From contig JASGHK010000005.1 in NCBI GenBank assembly GCA_049841135.1, forward strand, positions 2,914,001-2,978,000: 64,000 bases of DNA, read 5' to 3'. The notes under the pieces were generated by a model, which was not told the origin of the DNA, did no database searches, and saw only the letters and a list, made by a program, of their open reading frames with translations. The translations under genes were made by a program, and so were the position numbers. Origin of the DNA: JACRCT01 sp049841135. Lineage in GTDB: Bacteria; Myxococcota; Myxococcia; Myxococcales; UBA5297. The number at the start of each line of letters is the position of its first letter. The first letter of the stretch is position 1. Positions 48,051-58,079 of the stretch are shown here, one piece after another.

Positions 48051-48128
48051 CGGATTCGGAGCATTCGGAACCTGGCCCCGAGCCGACCGCCCGCGGATTC
48101 GGACGATTCGGAACCTGGCCCCAAGCCG
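48051..48128. repeat. 35-bp direct repeat upstream of the FHA gene
   Basis: CGGATTCGGAGCATTCGGAA (48051) and CGGATTCGGACGATTCGGAA (48094), each continuing CCTGGCCCC(G/A)AGCCG, lie 43 bp apart just before the FHA/TPR gene start. The repeated TTCGGA elements could be transcription-factor sites. The rest of the gene-free stretch 47612-48149 shows no other coding or structural signal apart from an A-rich patch near 47670. Confidence 0.65.
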
Positions 48129-48149
48129 GCCGGAACGGGCGAGGACGCG

Positions 48150-49883
48150 ATGGCGAAGAAGAGCGGCGACGACCTGCCGGTGAAGCGTGCGACTCGGATG
48201 ATGAGGGCGGCGGAAGCCCCTCCGCGCCGACCGCGTCCGGTCGCCAAGGCGCCGCCGCGCCGCGACCTGGCGCCGACGCTCCAGGGCGAGGGCCCGTTCG
48301 CCAGCCTGTCGTTCGCGCTGAACCGGGCGCGGCTCGTGGTCGGACGCGTCGGGCCCGCGAACCTCCTCATCGACGACGACTCGGTCAGCCGTCGCCACGC
48401 CGAGATCGTGAAGACCGGGCAGAGGTTCTCGGTGCGCGACTTGAACAGCTCCAACGGGACGTTCCTCAACGACGAGCGGATCACCGAAGCCGAGCTGCAG
48501 CCGGGAGACGTCGTGCGCTTCGGCGTCGTGGAGCTGGTCTTCGCTGGCCCGGGCGGCGAGAAGCCGGCCAAGTCGGAGGCGACGACGAACAGGGGCAGCA
48601 CCAAGATGATCGTCCTCGGCATCGCTGGTGTCGCGGCGCTGGCGATCGCCGTCGTCGCCATCGTCCGGACCGGTCCGCCGCCCGAGCCGCCAATCAGGCC
48701 GCCGACGGGGGACAAGGAGCGGGAGGTCGCCAAGAAGCTGGGGCGGTGCCAGTCCTACTCCGACCGCGATTCGGCCGAGTACGACTTGAACAAGTGCATC
48801 GCGACCTGCACCGAGGTCCACGAGCTCGACGAGACGCGCGGCGCAAATCGCCTCGCCAAGCGCTGCCAGAAGGAGCTCGAGAACGAGGCGTTCCTCGAAG
48901 CGGCGAACAAGCTCATCGGGACCGGGCTGGAAGAGGAAGGGCTCAAGGAGCTCTTGAAGGTCGAGCAGGGGACGGCGGCCTTCTCGAAGGCGTCGGCCAG
49001 GTTCAACGAGGCCGTCGACATCTTGCTCAAGAAGTACCGGAACCAGTGCAAGGGCGACGTGAACGGCGGCTGGTTCGAGGCGGCCTACAAGCAGAGCTGC
49101 CGCCGCGCGCTGGAGCTGACCTGCAACCGGCCTGAGGGCGCCGACGCCGACGCGCTCAAGTACTTCCAGCACGCCGCGCGGAACCTCGGGAAGGGCAAGG
49201 GCGAGTACGCCTGCCCGCCGGAGTACGCCAAGTTCCAGAGCCCCATCCAGACGCGGACGCCGGACCCGGTCGAGGAGGCCCAGAAAGCCATCCGTGCCAG
49301 GTACCCGAACCCGAAGGTCGGTGACGCGATGGTCGGCTACTTCAAGGACGGCAGCGCCAAAAAGGCCTCCAGCGCGCTCAAGAACCTGCGCTCGCAGGCG
49401 ACGCCCAACGAGCGCTCGCAACTGAGCGACCTCATCCTCTGGCTCGACCTGATCGACGGCAAGGTCACCACCGGCGCCGGGCGCATCGCGCTCAAGCAGG
49501 CCAAGGAGGCCGAAGCCGTCCTCAAGGAGGCCTTCGACGCCGAGGCGCGTGTGCTGCCGCAAGGGCTCGAGAGCGAGGCGATGCGCAACGTGAAGGCCGA
49601 CCTGGCGAAGCTGCACGCGGAGCTCGCCAAGGACGCCTATGCCAAGGACCATCTCGAGGTCTGCTTCGAGCACGCGCACCGCGGGTCCGAGCTCAATCCG
49701 AAGGACACCAGCCTGCTCGACATGCTGCGCAGAATGGAGCGCGCTGCCAGCAATCGGATCGGGGAGAGCCCGAGTTGCGAGTCGGTTTCCTTCGCGCTGA
49801 AGATCACCGGGCCTGAAGCACCCGCGAACGAAAAGGCGCTGGAGCTGGGCAAGGCGCTTGGCTGCCGGCTGCCAAAGAAGTGA
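48150..49883 (+). CDS. FHA domain protein with membrane helix and TPR-like periplasmic part
   Basis: The 577-residue protein has a cytoplasmic N-terminal FHA domain (LVVGRVGPANLLIDDDSVSR, RHAEIV, NSSNGTFLN) that binds phosphothreonine, a single transmembrane helix (MIVLGIAGVAALAIAVVAIV, about residue 155), and a long helical C-terminal part with Cys pairs (CQSYSDRDSAEYDLNKC) and TPR-like repeats. It probably couples Ser/Thr kinase signalling to an envelope assembly. It may be cotranscribed with the next gene (10 bp gap). The ATG at 48150 was chosen by position; the direct repeats upstream argue against an earlier start. Confidence 0.85.
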   Translation: MAKKSGDDLPVKRATRMMRAAEAPPRRPRPVAKAPPRRDLAPTLQGEGPFASLSFALNRARLVVGRVGPANLLIDDDSVSRRHAEIVKTGQRFSVRDLNSSNGTFLNDERITEAELQPGDVVRFGVVELVFAGPGGEKPAKSEATTNRGSTKMIVLGIAGVAALAIAVVAIVRTGPPPEPPIRPPTGDKEREVAKKLGRCQSYSDRDSAEYDLNKCIATCTEVHELDETRGANRLAKRCQKELENEAFLEAANKLIGTGLEEEGLKELLKVEQGTAAFSKASARFNEAVDILLKKYRNQCKGDVNGGWFEAAYKQSCRRALELTCNRPEGADADALKYFQHAARNLGKGKGEYACPPEYAKFQSPIQTRTPDPVEEAQKAIRARYPNPKVGDAMVGYFKDGSAKKASSALKNLRSQATPNERSQLSDLILWLDLIDGKVTTGAGRIALKQAKEAEAVLKEAFDAEARVLPQGLESEAMRNVKADLAKLHAELAKDAYAKDHLEVCFEHAHRGSELNPKDTSLLDMLRRMERAASNRIGESPSCESVSFALKITGPEAPANEKALELGKALGCRLPKK

Positions 49884-49893
49884 AGGGAGACCG

Positions 49894-50346
49894 ATGGCAC
49901 TCAAGGTCGCCTTTGACGATCCGAGCGCAGGGTGGGTGGCGTTGACGATCATCAGCTTCGAAGAGGAGGTGCAGGTCATCGGCTCGTACACGCCGACGGA
50001 CTCGTTCCTCGGCCTGATCAATGCCCTGCACGCGATGCTTCAGGTCGAGGGCGCGCAGGTCTCCACCTGGAATGAGGAGCCGGCCGAGGTCGACCTCTGC
50101 TTCACCAAGACCGGAGACCGCATCGATTCGACGCTCCGGCGCTTTCCTGACCGCAGGCGCATGAAGGGGACGGGCGAGAAGATCCTCGAAGTCTCCGGGA
50201 CCTTTCGCGGCGTCTGCATGCCTTTCTGGCGCGCGCTCAGGAATCTCCAAACGAGGCGCACGCCCGCGCAGCTGCGCGAGGGCTTTCACCGCGAGTTCCC
50301 ATCGGGCGAGCTCGACCGCCTGAGCGCGGCGATCGAGGAAGCGTAG
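49894..50346 (+). CDS. Hypothetical protein downstream of the FHA gene
   Basis: This 150-residue protein (MALKVAFDDPSAGWVALTI and onward) has no signal peptide or membrane helix and looks like a mixed alpha/beta cytoplasmic protein. A GAAGGGAGA Shine-Dalgarno precedes the ATG, which lies 10 bp after the FHA stop, indicating an operon. The family is not recognised. It could be a cytoplasmic partner of the FHA protein. Confidence 0.7.
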   Translation: MALKVAFDDPSAGWVALTIISFEEEVQVIGSYTPTDSFLGLINALHAMLQVEGAQVSTWNEEPAEVDLCFTKTGDRIDSTLRRFPDRRRMKGTGEKILEVSGTFRGVCMPFWRALRNLQTRRTPAQLREGFHREFPSGELDRLSAAIEEA

Positions 50347-50348
50347 GA

Positions 50349-50982
50349 CTACCGCGGCGTCGCCGATTCCGATTCGTCAGGTCGGTCGCGGGCGATGGCG
50401 ATGGGTGTCGCCATGTCGAAGAACTGGTCAGGCACGGTCGAGAGCATGTCGTCGCGGGAGCCGGCGTGCCAGGCGAAGCCCTCGCCTTCCTTCTGGAGCA
50501 GGCCGTACTCGTGGGAGGCGAGCCGCACGAGCCACATGCTGGCTCTCCCGCCGTCGCCGGCCCACGCGCCGCGCCAGAGCACCCGAGAGATGGCCGGCGG
50601 CTGCTCGAGCCGGCCGAGCTTCGTGGCCGAGCTCTCGAAGTCGGCGAGGAGGAGACCGTCGTCGAGCCGCTCCAGGAAGCTGCGCGTGAGGGCCCACCGG
50701 CCGTTGGCGGCAAGCCACTTGGCTGCGGCCTGAATGGACCTGCCAGCAGCCTCTGCGGCGTTGGCCTTGCGCTTCGTCAGGAAGCTGAGGGGTCACCGCG
50801 GGGTCCGTCGACTGGAAGTGGACTCCGGTGCGCGGGCCGCGGTGCAGCAGGAGCGCGAAGGTCTGGTCGAGCGGCCGGTCGAGACCGAAGCGTGTCCCAT
50901 CTTCGCCGTCGTCTCGAAACGAACCGGCTCGCTCGGCGCAGTGCCGGGCGAGCCGTTCGAGAAGCTGCAGGTCGACGATCAT
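50349..50982 (-). CDS. Hypothetical protein (one frame shift)
   Basis: The frame from the ATG at 50982 (MIVDLQLLERLARHCAERAG) runs to AVTPQ. An extra base at 50781-50787 (CAGCTTC for CAGCTC) then breaks it, and the continuing frame reads LLTKRKANAAEAAGRSIQAA, RWALTRSFLERLDDGLLLAD and a C-terminus with MWLVRLASHEYGLLQKEGEG. Repaired length is about 210 residues. It is a soluble protein of unknown family. It ends convergently two bases from the stop of the preceding plus-strand gene. No Shine-Dalgarno is clear, so the start may lie upstream. Confidence 0.6.
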
Positions 50983-51081
50983 GGTTCCGCCGCCGAAGCT
51001 GCGCTGGATCCTTCGGTTCGAGGGGGTCGAAGACCGAGCACTGACCCCTCGACAAGCTCGGTGTGTCGGCCGGTGTCGGGG

Positions 51082-52728
<1,647 letters not shown>

Positions 52729-52855
52729 GCAGTTCTCCTGGATGCGGACCGGACGTTCGATCGCCCGGCAGGCTAGTCGGCGGGGGTTGGGCTAGCAAGC
52801 GCGCACGACGCGCGCGACGCTGCCTCAACAGGGGACCCAAGAAAGGCAATCCGCG

Positions 52856-53226
52856 AGGCCCCTCCCCCGCCTCCCCGTCGCGGACGGATGGGGAGGATAA
52901 GGGGCGGTGCGCTCACTGCTCCGGTGAGGAGCCCGCTGGTTGCCTTGGCGGCCTTGGTCCTGACACGACGCTCGCTCGATTGCTGTTGGTCCGGAAGGAA
53001 CGCTCCACGATTCGGACGAGTCGTGTAGAGCCGAAGGTCGAAGGGGCAACCCACGGGCTCCACACCGGAGGACCGAGAAGGCGAGTCACCCGAACAGCAA
53101 TCGAGCAAGCGTCGTGTCAAGCCGAGGGTCGCTAGGGCAACCCACGGGCTCCTCACCGGAGCCCTGAGCATCTTCGCTTGGATCCTCCGGATCCATCAGC
53201 GACGGGGAGGCGGGGGTGGGGCCACG
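52856..53226. mobile_element. 370-bp element with long imperfect terminal inverted repeats (MITE-like)
   Basis: The left arm (from 52856, CCCTCCCCCGCCTCCCCGTC, then GCTCCGGTGAGGAGCCCG, then GACACGACGCTCGCTCGATT) reappears in reverse complement in the right arm (to 53226) over about 140 bp with roughly four matches in five. The inner region carries a third copy of GGCAACCCACGGGCTCC (53046). There is no open frame inside. It lies between gpmI and a lipoprotein gene; its right end is next to the lipoprotein stop. It could be a non-autonomous transposon or a structured RNA region. Confidence 0.65.
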
Positions 53227-53229
53227 GCG

Positions 53230-53725
53230 CTAGGGCGCCCTCACCATCGTCCCCGTCCAGCTGAAGCTGCCGCTCCCGCCGCTGAGCGGGTTGCCGGAGG
53301 TGGTGGCGATGGCGTCCCCCGAGGCATTGAGCGAGAGGGTCGAGGCGTCCTGGCGGGTGATGACCCCGCTGTGGAAGGTGATGGTGACGTTCGAGCCCGC
53401 GCTGGTCACCGTGCACGACGCGCCGTCGGCGATGGTCGCCCGGCTGCCGACCACGGTCGCCGCCACCGAGCAGCCGTTCTCGTGAGTCAGGACGATTCTC
53501 GTCCGCGCCGCTGCCGGCGTCGATGGTGGCGACGCCGGTGGCCGGCAAGTAGGAGGTGAGGTTGCCCAGCGGAGTGAAGAGCGAGACGGTGAGCTGCCCG
53601 GACGCGTTCCAGGTGCCGACGAACGCCTCGGGGCCGGAGGTGGCACCGCCCGGGCCGCCGCCCACCGGACCGCCGCACGCGGTCAGCGCCCACAGCAGGA
53701 TGGCCGAGCCGATGACGCCTCGCAT
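53230..53725 (-). CDS. Small lipoprotein (one frame shift)
   Basis: A signal (MRGVIGSAILLWALTAC) with lipobox Cys17 is followed by a beta-rich domain of Ser/Thr/Gly-rich strands (FVGTWNASGQLTVSLFTPLG, HENGCSVAATVVGSRATI, SGSFSWTGTMVRAP). At 53494-53498 an extra base (GAGAATC for GAGATC on the coding strand) breaks the frame; repair gives GSGADEIVLTHENGC. Repaired length is about 164 residues. It looks like a lipocalin- or META-like surface lipoprotein. It is divergent from the B12-radical SAM gene. The family is not recognised. Confidence 0.75.
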
Positions 53726-53845
53726 GGAGACCCCCGGGCCTGCCTGGCCCATGCACCTCAAGCTCGCGACGGCGAGGCGCGACGAAAAGGCGCCCGAGCG
53801 GATGGGGGCTCGGTCGCCTGCTCACGGAAGGGCTAGGATTCGCCC

Positions 53846-55426
53846 ATGCCCTGGCTCGCCCTGGTCGGACCCGAGTACGAAGAGAACCTGAGCCTGCGTC
53901 ACCTCGCGAGCGCGCTCGCGGCGGCGGGGTTCGAGTGCGAGCTGGTCCCCTTCAACCGCGAGCTGGAGCTGCCGGCGGTCCTCGACGCCGTCCTCTCGCG
54001 CCGCTCCGAGCCCCCGCTGGTCGTGGCGCTCTCGCTCGCCTTCCAGTGGCGCGCGCTCGACTTCCTGGCGCTGGCGATGGGGCTGCGCGAGCGCGGCTAC
54101 CAGGGTCACATCACCGCCGGCGGCCACTTCGGGACCTTCGCCGCCGCCGAGCTCCTGCGCGACTTCCCGCAGCTCGACAGCCTCTGCCGGCACGAGTGCG
54201 AGGAGCTGATCGTCGAGCTCGCCAAAGCGCTCGAAGACGGCGCGCCGCTCTCGGGCATCCCCGGGCTCGCCACCCGCGACGCCCAGGGCCAGGTGGTCCT
54301 GGCGCCGCTGCGCTCGCCGCCGGACCTGGCCAGGCTGCCCTGGCCCGACCGCCGGGGAGAGCCCGCCCGCTGCCTGGGCCACGGGATCGCCGCGATGGTC
54401 TCCGGACGCGGCTGCTACGCCCGCTGCGCCTTCTGCTGCATCGCCGCCTGGCACGAGCAGACGCTGCCCGGAAAGCGCTACCGGCTGCGCCCGGTCGAGG
54501 ACGTGGCGCGCGAGATGGTCTGGCTGCAGGCGGAGAAGGGCCGCGACATCTTCATCTTCCACGACGACAACTTCTTCCTCCCGCGGCCGCAGGACAGCCT
54601 GGAGCGCATCCACGCGCTGGCCGACGAGATCGAGCGGCTGGGGATGACGCGCTTCGCGACGGTGGTCAAGGCGCGGCCCAACGACGTGACCGACGAGGTC
54701 TTCGGCGCCATGCGCGACCGGCTGGGCTGCGTGCGCGTCTTCCTGGGCGTCGAGAGCGACAGCGACCAGGGCCTGGTCACGCTGGGGCGCAAGGTGGCCT
54801 CCGAGCAGAACCACGCGGCGCTGGAGGTGCTCACGCGGCTGGGCATCTACGTCTGCTTCAACCTGCTCGTCTTCGACCCGGACACCACCCTCGAGACGCT
54901 GGAGGCGAACCTCGCCTTCATGGAGCGCTACGGCGAGAACCCCTTCAACTTCGGCCGCGTCGAGCTCTACGCCGGCACGCCGCTGCTGGAGCGGATGCAG
55001 CGCGAGCGCCGCTGCACCGGCGACTACCTGGGCTGGGACTACCCGCTGGCCAACCCCGAGATCCAGAAGACCTTCGAGCTGGCCATCCAGGCGTTCTACG
55101 AGCGCAACTTCGCCTCGCACTCCCTGGCCAACAGGTTGATGGGCACGCGCTTCGACGCCGAGAGCGCGCGGCACTTCTTCCCCGAGCGCTACCGGCCGCA
55201 GTGGGTCGAAGAGGCCAAGGCGCTCAACCGGCGCCTGGCCGCCGACTCGGTGGCCGGGCTGCGCGAGATCGTCCGCTTCGTGCGCGAGCGCGGCGCCGCT
55301 GCTCCCGCGGACTCGTTCGTCTCGGGTCTCGGGCTCCGCCTGCGCGCCGCCGAGAAGGCCATCGAGGCCGACGCCGCCGTCCTCGAGCGGTCGATTCGTG
55401 AGAGAGTGTCGAAGCCAGGGCCGTGA
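53846..55426 (+). CDS. B12-binding-type radical SAM protein
   Basis: The 526-residue protein has an N-terminal cobalamin-binding-like Rossmann domain (ALVGPEYEENLSLRHLASAL, ITAGGHFGTFAA) and a radical SAM barrel with CYARCAFC (Cys190, 194, 197) and IFHDDNFFLP, plus a C-terminal helical extension. Such BchE-like enzymes often methylate unreactive carbons. It lies directly upstream (10 bp) of two small paralogous membrane proteins with a shared N-terminus, which makes those candidates for its substrate or partners. The actual reaction is unknown. Confidence 0.85.
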   Translation: MPWLALVGPEYEENLSLRHLASALAAAGFECELVPFNRELELPAVLDAVLSRRSEPPLVVALSLAFQWRALDFLALAMGLRERGYQGHITAGGHFGTFAAAELLRDFPQLDSLCRHECEELIVELAKALEDGAPLSGIPGLATRDAQGQVVLAPLRSPPDLARLPWPDRRGEPARCLGHGIAAMVSGRGCYARCAFCCIAAWHEQTLPGKRYRLRPVEDVAREMVWLQAEKGRDIFIFHDDNFFLPRPQDSLERIHALADEIERLGMTRFATVVKARPNDVTDEVFGAMRDRLGCVRVFLGVESDSDQGLVTLGRKVASEQNHAALEVLTRLGIYVCFNLLVFDPDTTLETLEANLAFMERYGENPFNFGRVELYAGTPLLERMQRERRCTGDYLGWDYPLANPEIQKTFELAIQAFYERNFASHSLANRLMGTRFDAESARHFFPERYRPQWVEEAKALNRRLAADSVAGLREIVRFVRERGAAAPADSFVSGLGLRLRAAEKAIEADAAVLERSIRERVSKPGP

Positions 55427-55436
55427 GGGAGGGTCG

Positions 55437-55956
55437 ATGAGCCAGGACCAAGACCGGAAGGCGCCGCAGCAGCGCGCCGCCGACCATCTGAAGAAGATCC
55501 TGCGAAACGCCGCCGTCGGCGGAGCGGCGCTGGGCATCGTGGGCGGCTGCGGATCCTGCAGTCCGCTGGTGTGCGACCCGCTGCCGCCGCCCATCTGCGA
55601 TGGGAACCCGATCACCCAGGAGTTCCTCGACCGAGGTCTGGTGCGCGCGGAGGCGGTCTGGCGGCAGCAGGACGCGGGTGGCCTGCTGGTCCACGTCGAG
55701 CCTCGGGCTCAGCGAGCACGCCAGCAGCGAGGGCATCACCTTCAAGGCCGACCCGACGCTTGCCGGCGGCACCGTCGTCGCGACCCAGCGTGAGGAGTCC
55801 AAGCTGGTCTTCGACTTCGTTCCCAGCCAGGGCACGGCCCGGGTCGACGCCGTCTTCGAGCTGGCCTGCTCGTCGAAGCCCGAGGTGCTCAAGCTCGGCT
55901 TCGGCGTCTCGCAGCCCGAAGCCGGAAAGAACGTCTCGATCCTGAGCCTGGAGTAG
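55437..55956 (+). CDS. Small membrane/lipoprotein paralogue A next to the radical SAM gene (one frame shift)
   Basis: The N-terminus QQRAADHLKKILRNAAVGGA is nearly the same as in the next gene. A hydrophobic stretch, a Cys cluster (GGCGSCSPLVCDPLPPPICD) and a beta-rich domain ending in VFDFVPSQGTARVDAVFELA follow. The Cys after the hydrophobic stretch might be lipidated, but the preceding segment is long for a lipoprotein signal. At 55698-55704 an extra base (GAGCCTC for GAGCTC) breaks the frame; repair joins LLVHVE to LGLSEHASSEGI. Repaired length is about 172. GAGGGAGGG precedes the ATG, 10 bp after the radical SAM stop. Confidence 0.7.
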
Positions 55957-56052
55957 CAAGCCCCCAGCAGCCCCCGAGCGCGCTTCGAGCTCGGCCTCGT
56001 CTCACCCCAGCGGCCGGCAGCAGCTCACCGTCTTCGAGCCTGGAGAAGCTTC

Positions 56053-56568
56053 ATGAACCAGAACGACCATTCCAACCCCAAGTCGCCGCAGCAGAAGGCG
56101 GCGGACCACCTCAAGAGGATCCTCAAGAAGGCCGCCATCGGCGGCGCAGCGGTCGGCGCGACCGGCATCGGGCTGTTCCTCGGTTGCGATCCGGCGCCCG
56201 AGCCCATCCACTGCGAGGCGAACCCGTCGACCTCGACGCTGCTCACGCACATCAGCACCGGGATCAGCTGGGAGGAGGTGGACGCAGGCGCGCCCACCAA
56301 GCTGCACGCGTACTTGTCGTTCTATTCGTCGGGGACCAACACCATGACCTGGCCCGCCGACCCGGAGGTCACCGGCGCCACCGTCTCCAACATCGTGCGC
56401 AACGGCAACAAGCTGGAGTTCGACTTCGTCCCCAGCTCCGGCACGAAGGCCGTGGAGATGGTCATCCAGGTCGGCTGCAACAGCCGCGCGGAGGTCATCA
56501 AGATCAGCGTGGACGTCTCCAGCCCGGTGTCCGGCGGCTACGCCACGGTCACGAGCCTCGAGAACTGA
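56053..56568 (+). CDS. Small membrane/lipoprotein paralogue B next to the radical SAM gene
   Basis: This intact 171-residue paralogue of the preceding gene shares PQQKAADHLKRILKKAAIGG, a hydrophobic helix, a Cys-Pro-rich turn (LGCDPAPEPIHCEANP) and a beta domain (KLEFDFVPSSGTKAVEMVIQ). It has fewer Cys than paralogue A. The strong conservation of the first 30 residues, higher than in the middle, suggests a common recognition or targeting segment. It may be modified by, or work with, the upstream radical SAM enzyme. A Shine-Dalgarno-like TGGAGAAG precedes the ATG. Confidence 0.75.
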   Translation: MNQNDHSNPKSPQQKAADHLKRILKKAAIGGAAVGATGIGLFLGCDPAPEPIHCEANPSTSTLLTHISTGISWEEVDAGAPTKLHAYLSFYSSGTNTMTWPADPEVTGATVSNIVRNGNKLEFDFVPSSGTKAVEMVIQVGCNSRAEVIKISVDVSSPVSGGYATVTSLEN

Positions 56569-56605
56569 GGCACCTGGGCCGGGCGGGGCACGATGGCTGG
56601 CTTGA

Positions 56606-57961
56606 TCAGTGGGTCGCCGCGGGCTTCTCCCGCGAAGTGCGGCTCTTGCGCGCCGGCACGTACTCCTTGGCCTGCGGCTGCACCAGCGGCAGCGGGTCCG
56701 GCCCGGTGATGAGCCGGGCCGACCGGTTGTAGCTGAAGTAGTTCCAGGCCCACTGCACGAACACCAGCAGCCGCGAGCCGAAGCCCACCAGGTACATCAG
56801 GTGGACGAAGAGCCAGGTGAGCCAGGCGAGGAAGCCGCCGAAGCGCACCACGCTCAGGTCCGCCACCGCGCGGGTGCGCCCGATGACCGCCATGCTGCCG
56901 CGGTCCCGGTAGCGGAAGGGCTCGGGCGCGCTCTTGCCGGCGAGCCGCTTCGCCAGGACCTTGCCGACGTAGCGGCCCTGCTGCATCGCCACCGGCGCGA
57001 CGCCCGGGAGCGGCTTGCCGTCCTGCTCGACGTGGGCCAGGTCTCCGACGACGAAGATCTCCGGGTGCGTGCCGGCGGTCAGGTCCGGGTTGACGACGAG
57101 GCGTCCCTGCTTGTCGAGCGGCGCGCCGGTCGCGCGGGCGAGGTGCGCCCCCAGCGGCGAGGCCTTCACGCCCGCGGCCCAGAAGACGTTCTCGGCGGGG
57201 AGGCACTCGAGCTTGCCGTCGCGCTCGTAGGCGATGGCCCCCGGCTCGACCATCTTCACCACCGCCCCGGTCAGCACCTGCACGCCCAGCTCGCGCAGCG
57301 ACCGCGTCGCCTTGGCCGACAGGTCCGGCGCGTAGGTGGGCAGCGCCCGGTCGACGCCGTCGATGAGGACGATCTGCGCGCTCGCCGGGTCGATGCGCCG
57401 GAAGTTGTCGCGCAGGGTGTCCCGCGCGTTCTCGGCGATGGCGCCCGCCAGCTCCACGCCGGTGGGCCCGGCCCCGACCACCACGAAGGTTAGCCGCCGC
57501 CGCGCGTGGCCCGCGTCCGCCTCCCGCTCCGCGGTCTCGAAGGCGAGCAGCATGCGCCGGCGGATCTCGGTGGCGTCCTCGAGCGTCTTGAGCCCCGGCG
57601 CCAGCGGCCCCCAGCGGTCGTTGCCGAAGTAGTGGTGGGTCGAGCCGGTGGCGACGACCAGCGTGTCGTAGGCGAGCTCGCCGTCGGAGAGCAGCAGCGT
57701 GCGGCGCTCGGCGTCGAGCCCCACCGCCTCGGCGAGCAGCACCTCGGCGTTGCGCTGGTGCCGGAGCACCCCACGCAGCGGCGCCGCGATGTTGGCCGGC
57801 GAGAGCCCGCCGGTCGCCACCTGGTAGAGCAGCGGCTGGAAGAGGTGGAAGTTGCGCCGGTCGACCAGCGTCACCTGCACCGGCGCGCGCGCGAGCGCCT
57901 GCGCGGCGTGCAGCCCGCCGAAGCCTCCGCCGACGATGACCACCCGCGGTCGCGTGTCCAT
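56606..57961 (-). CDS. ndh: Type II NADH dehydrogenase (NDH-2)
   Basis: NDH-2 passes electrons from NADH to quinone through FAD without pumping protons. The 451-residue protein has the FAD motif VIVGGGFGGLHAAQAL, the family block NFHLFQPLLYQVATGGLSP, the NAD site TFVVVGAGPTGVELAGAIAE, and the quinone-side VAPVAMQQGRYVGKVL. C-terminal hydrophobic helices (FGGFLAWLTWLFVHLMYLVG) attach it to the membrane. A C-terminal tail rich in Lys and Arg follows. The start codon directly follows the family N-terminus. No other respiratory gene lies next to it. Confidence 0.93.
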   Translation of the reverse strand: MDTRPRVVIVGGGFGGLHAAQALARAPVQVTLVDRRNFHLFQPLLYQVATGGLSPANIAAPLRGVLRHQRNAEVLLAEAVGLDAERRTLLLSDGELAYDTLVVATGSTHHYFGNDRWGPLAPGLKTLEDATEIRRRMLLAFETAEREADAGHARRRLTFVVVGAGPTGVELAGAIAENARDTLRDNFRRIDPASAQIVLIDGVDRALPTYAPDLSAKATRSLRELGVQVLTGAVVKMVEPGAIAYERDGKLECLPAENVFWAAGVKASPLGAHLARATGAPLDKQGRLVVNPDLTAGTHPEIFVVGDLAHVEQDGKPLPGVAPVAMQQGRYVGKVLAKRLAGKSAPEPFRYRDRGSMAVIGRTRAVADLSVVRFGGFLAWLTWLFVHLMYLVGFGSRLLVFVQWAWNYFSYNRSARLITGPDPLPLVQPQAKEYVPARKSRTSREKPAATH

Positions 57962-58013
57962 GGTTGCCTATTGGATGCACGCCGCGCCGCGCCGCTTCCG
58001 ACCCCCAAAAGGG

Positions 58014-58042
58014 AAGCGCCGGCCCCGTGGGGACCGGCGCTT
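58014..58042. terminator. Hairpin terminator-like element after the S1 protease gene
   Basis: AAGCGCCGG and CCGGCGCTT form a perfect 9-bp stem extended by CCCC/GGGG with a one-base bulge. On the minus strand, downstream of the protease stop (58080), it is followed by CCCTTTTG. It lies between the protease gene and the ndh start and probably ends protease transcripts. The region 57962-58013 shows nothing else. Confidence 0.65.
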
Positions 58043-58079
58043 CGGTCGGGCGGAGCCGACGCGGGCGTTGGGCCGGACG

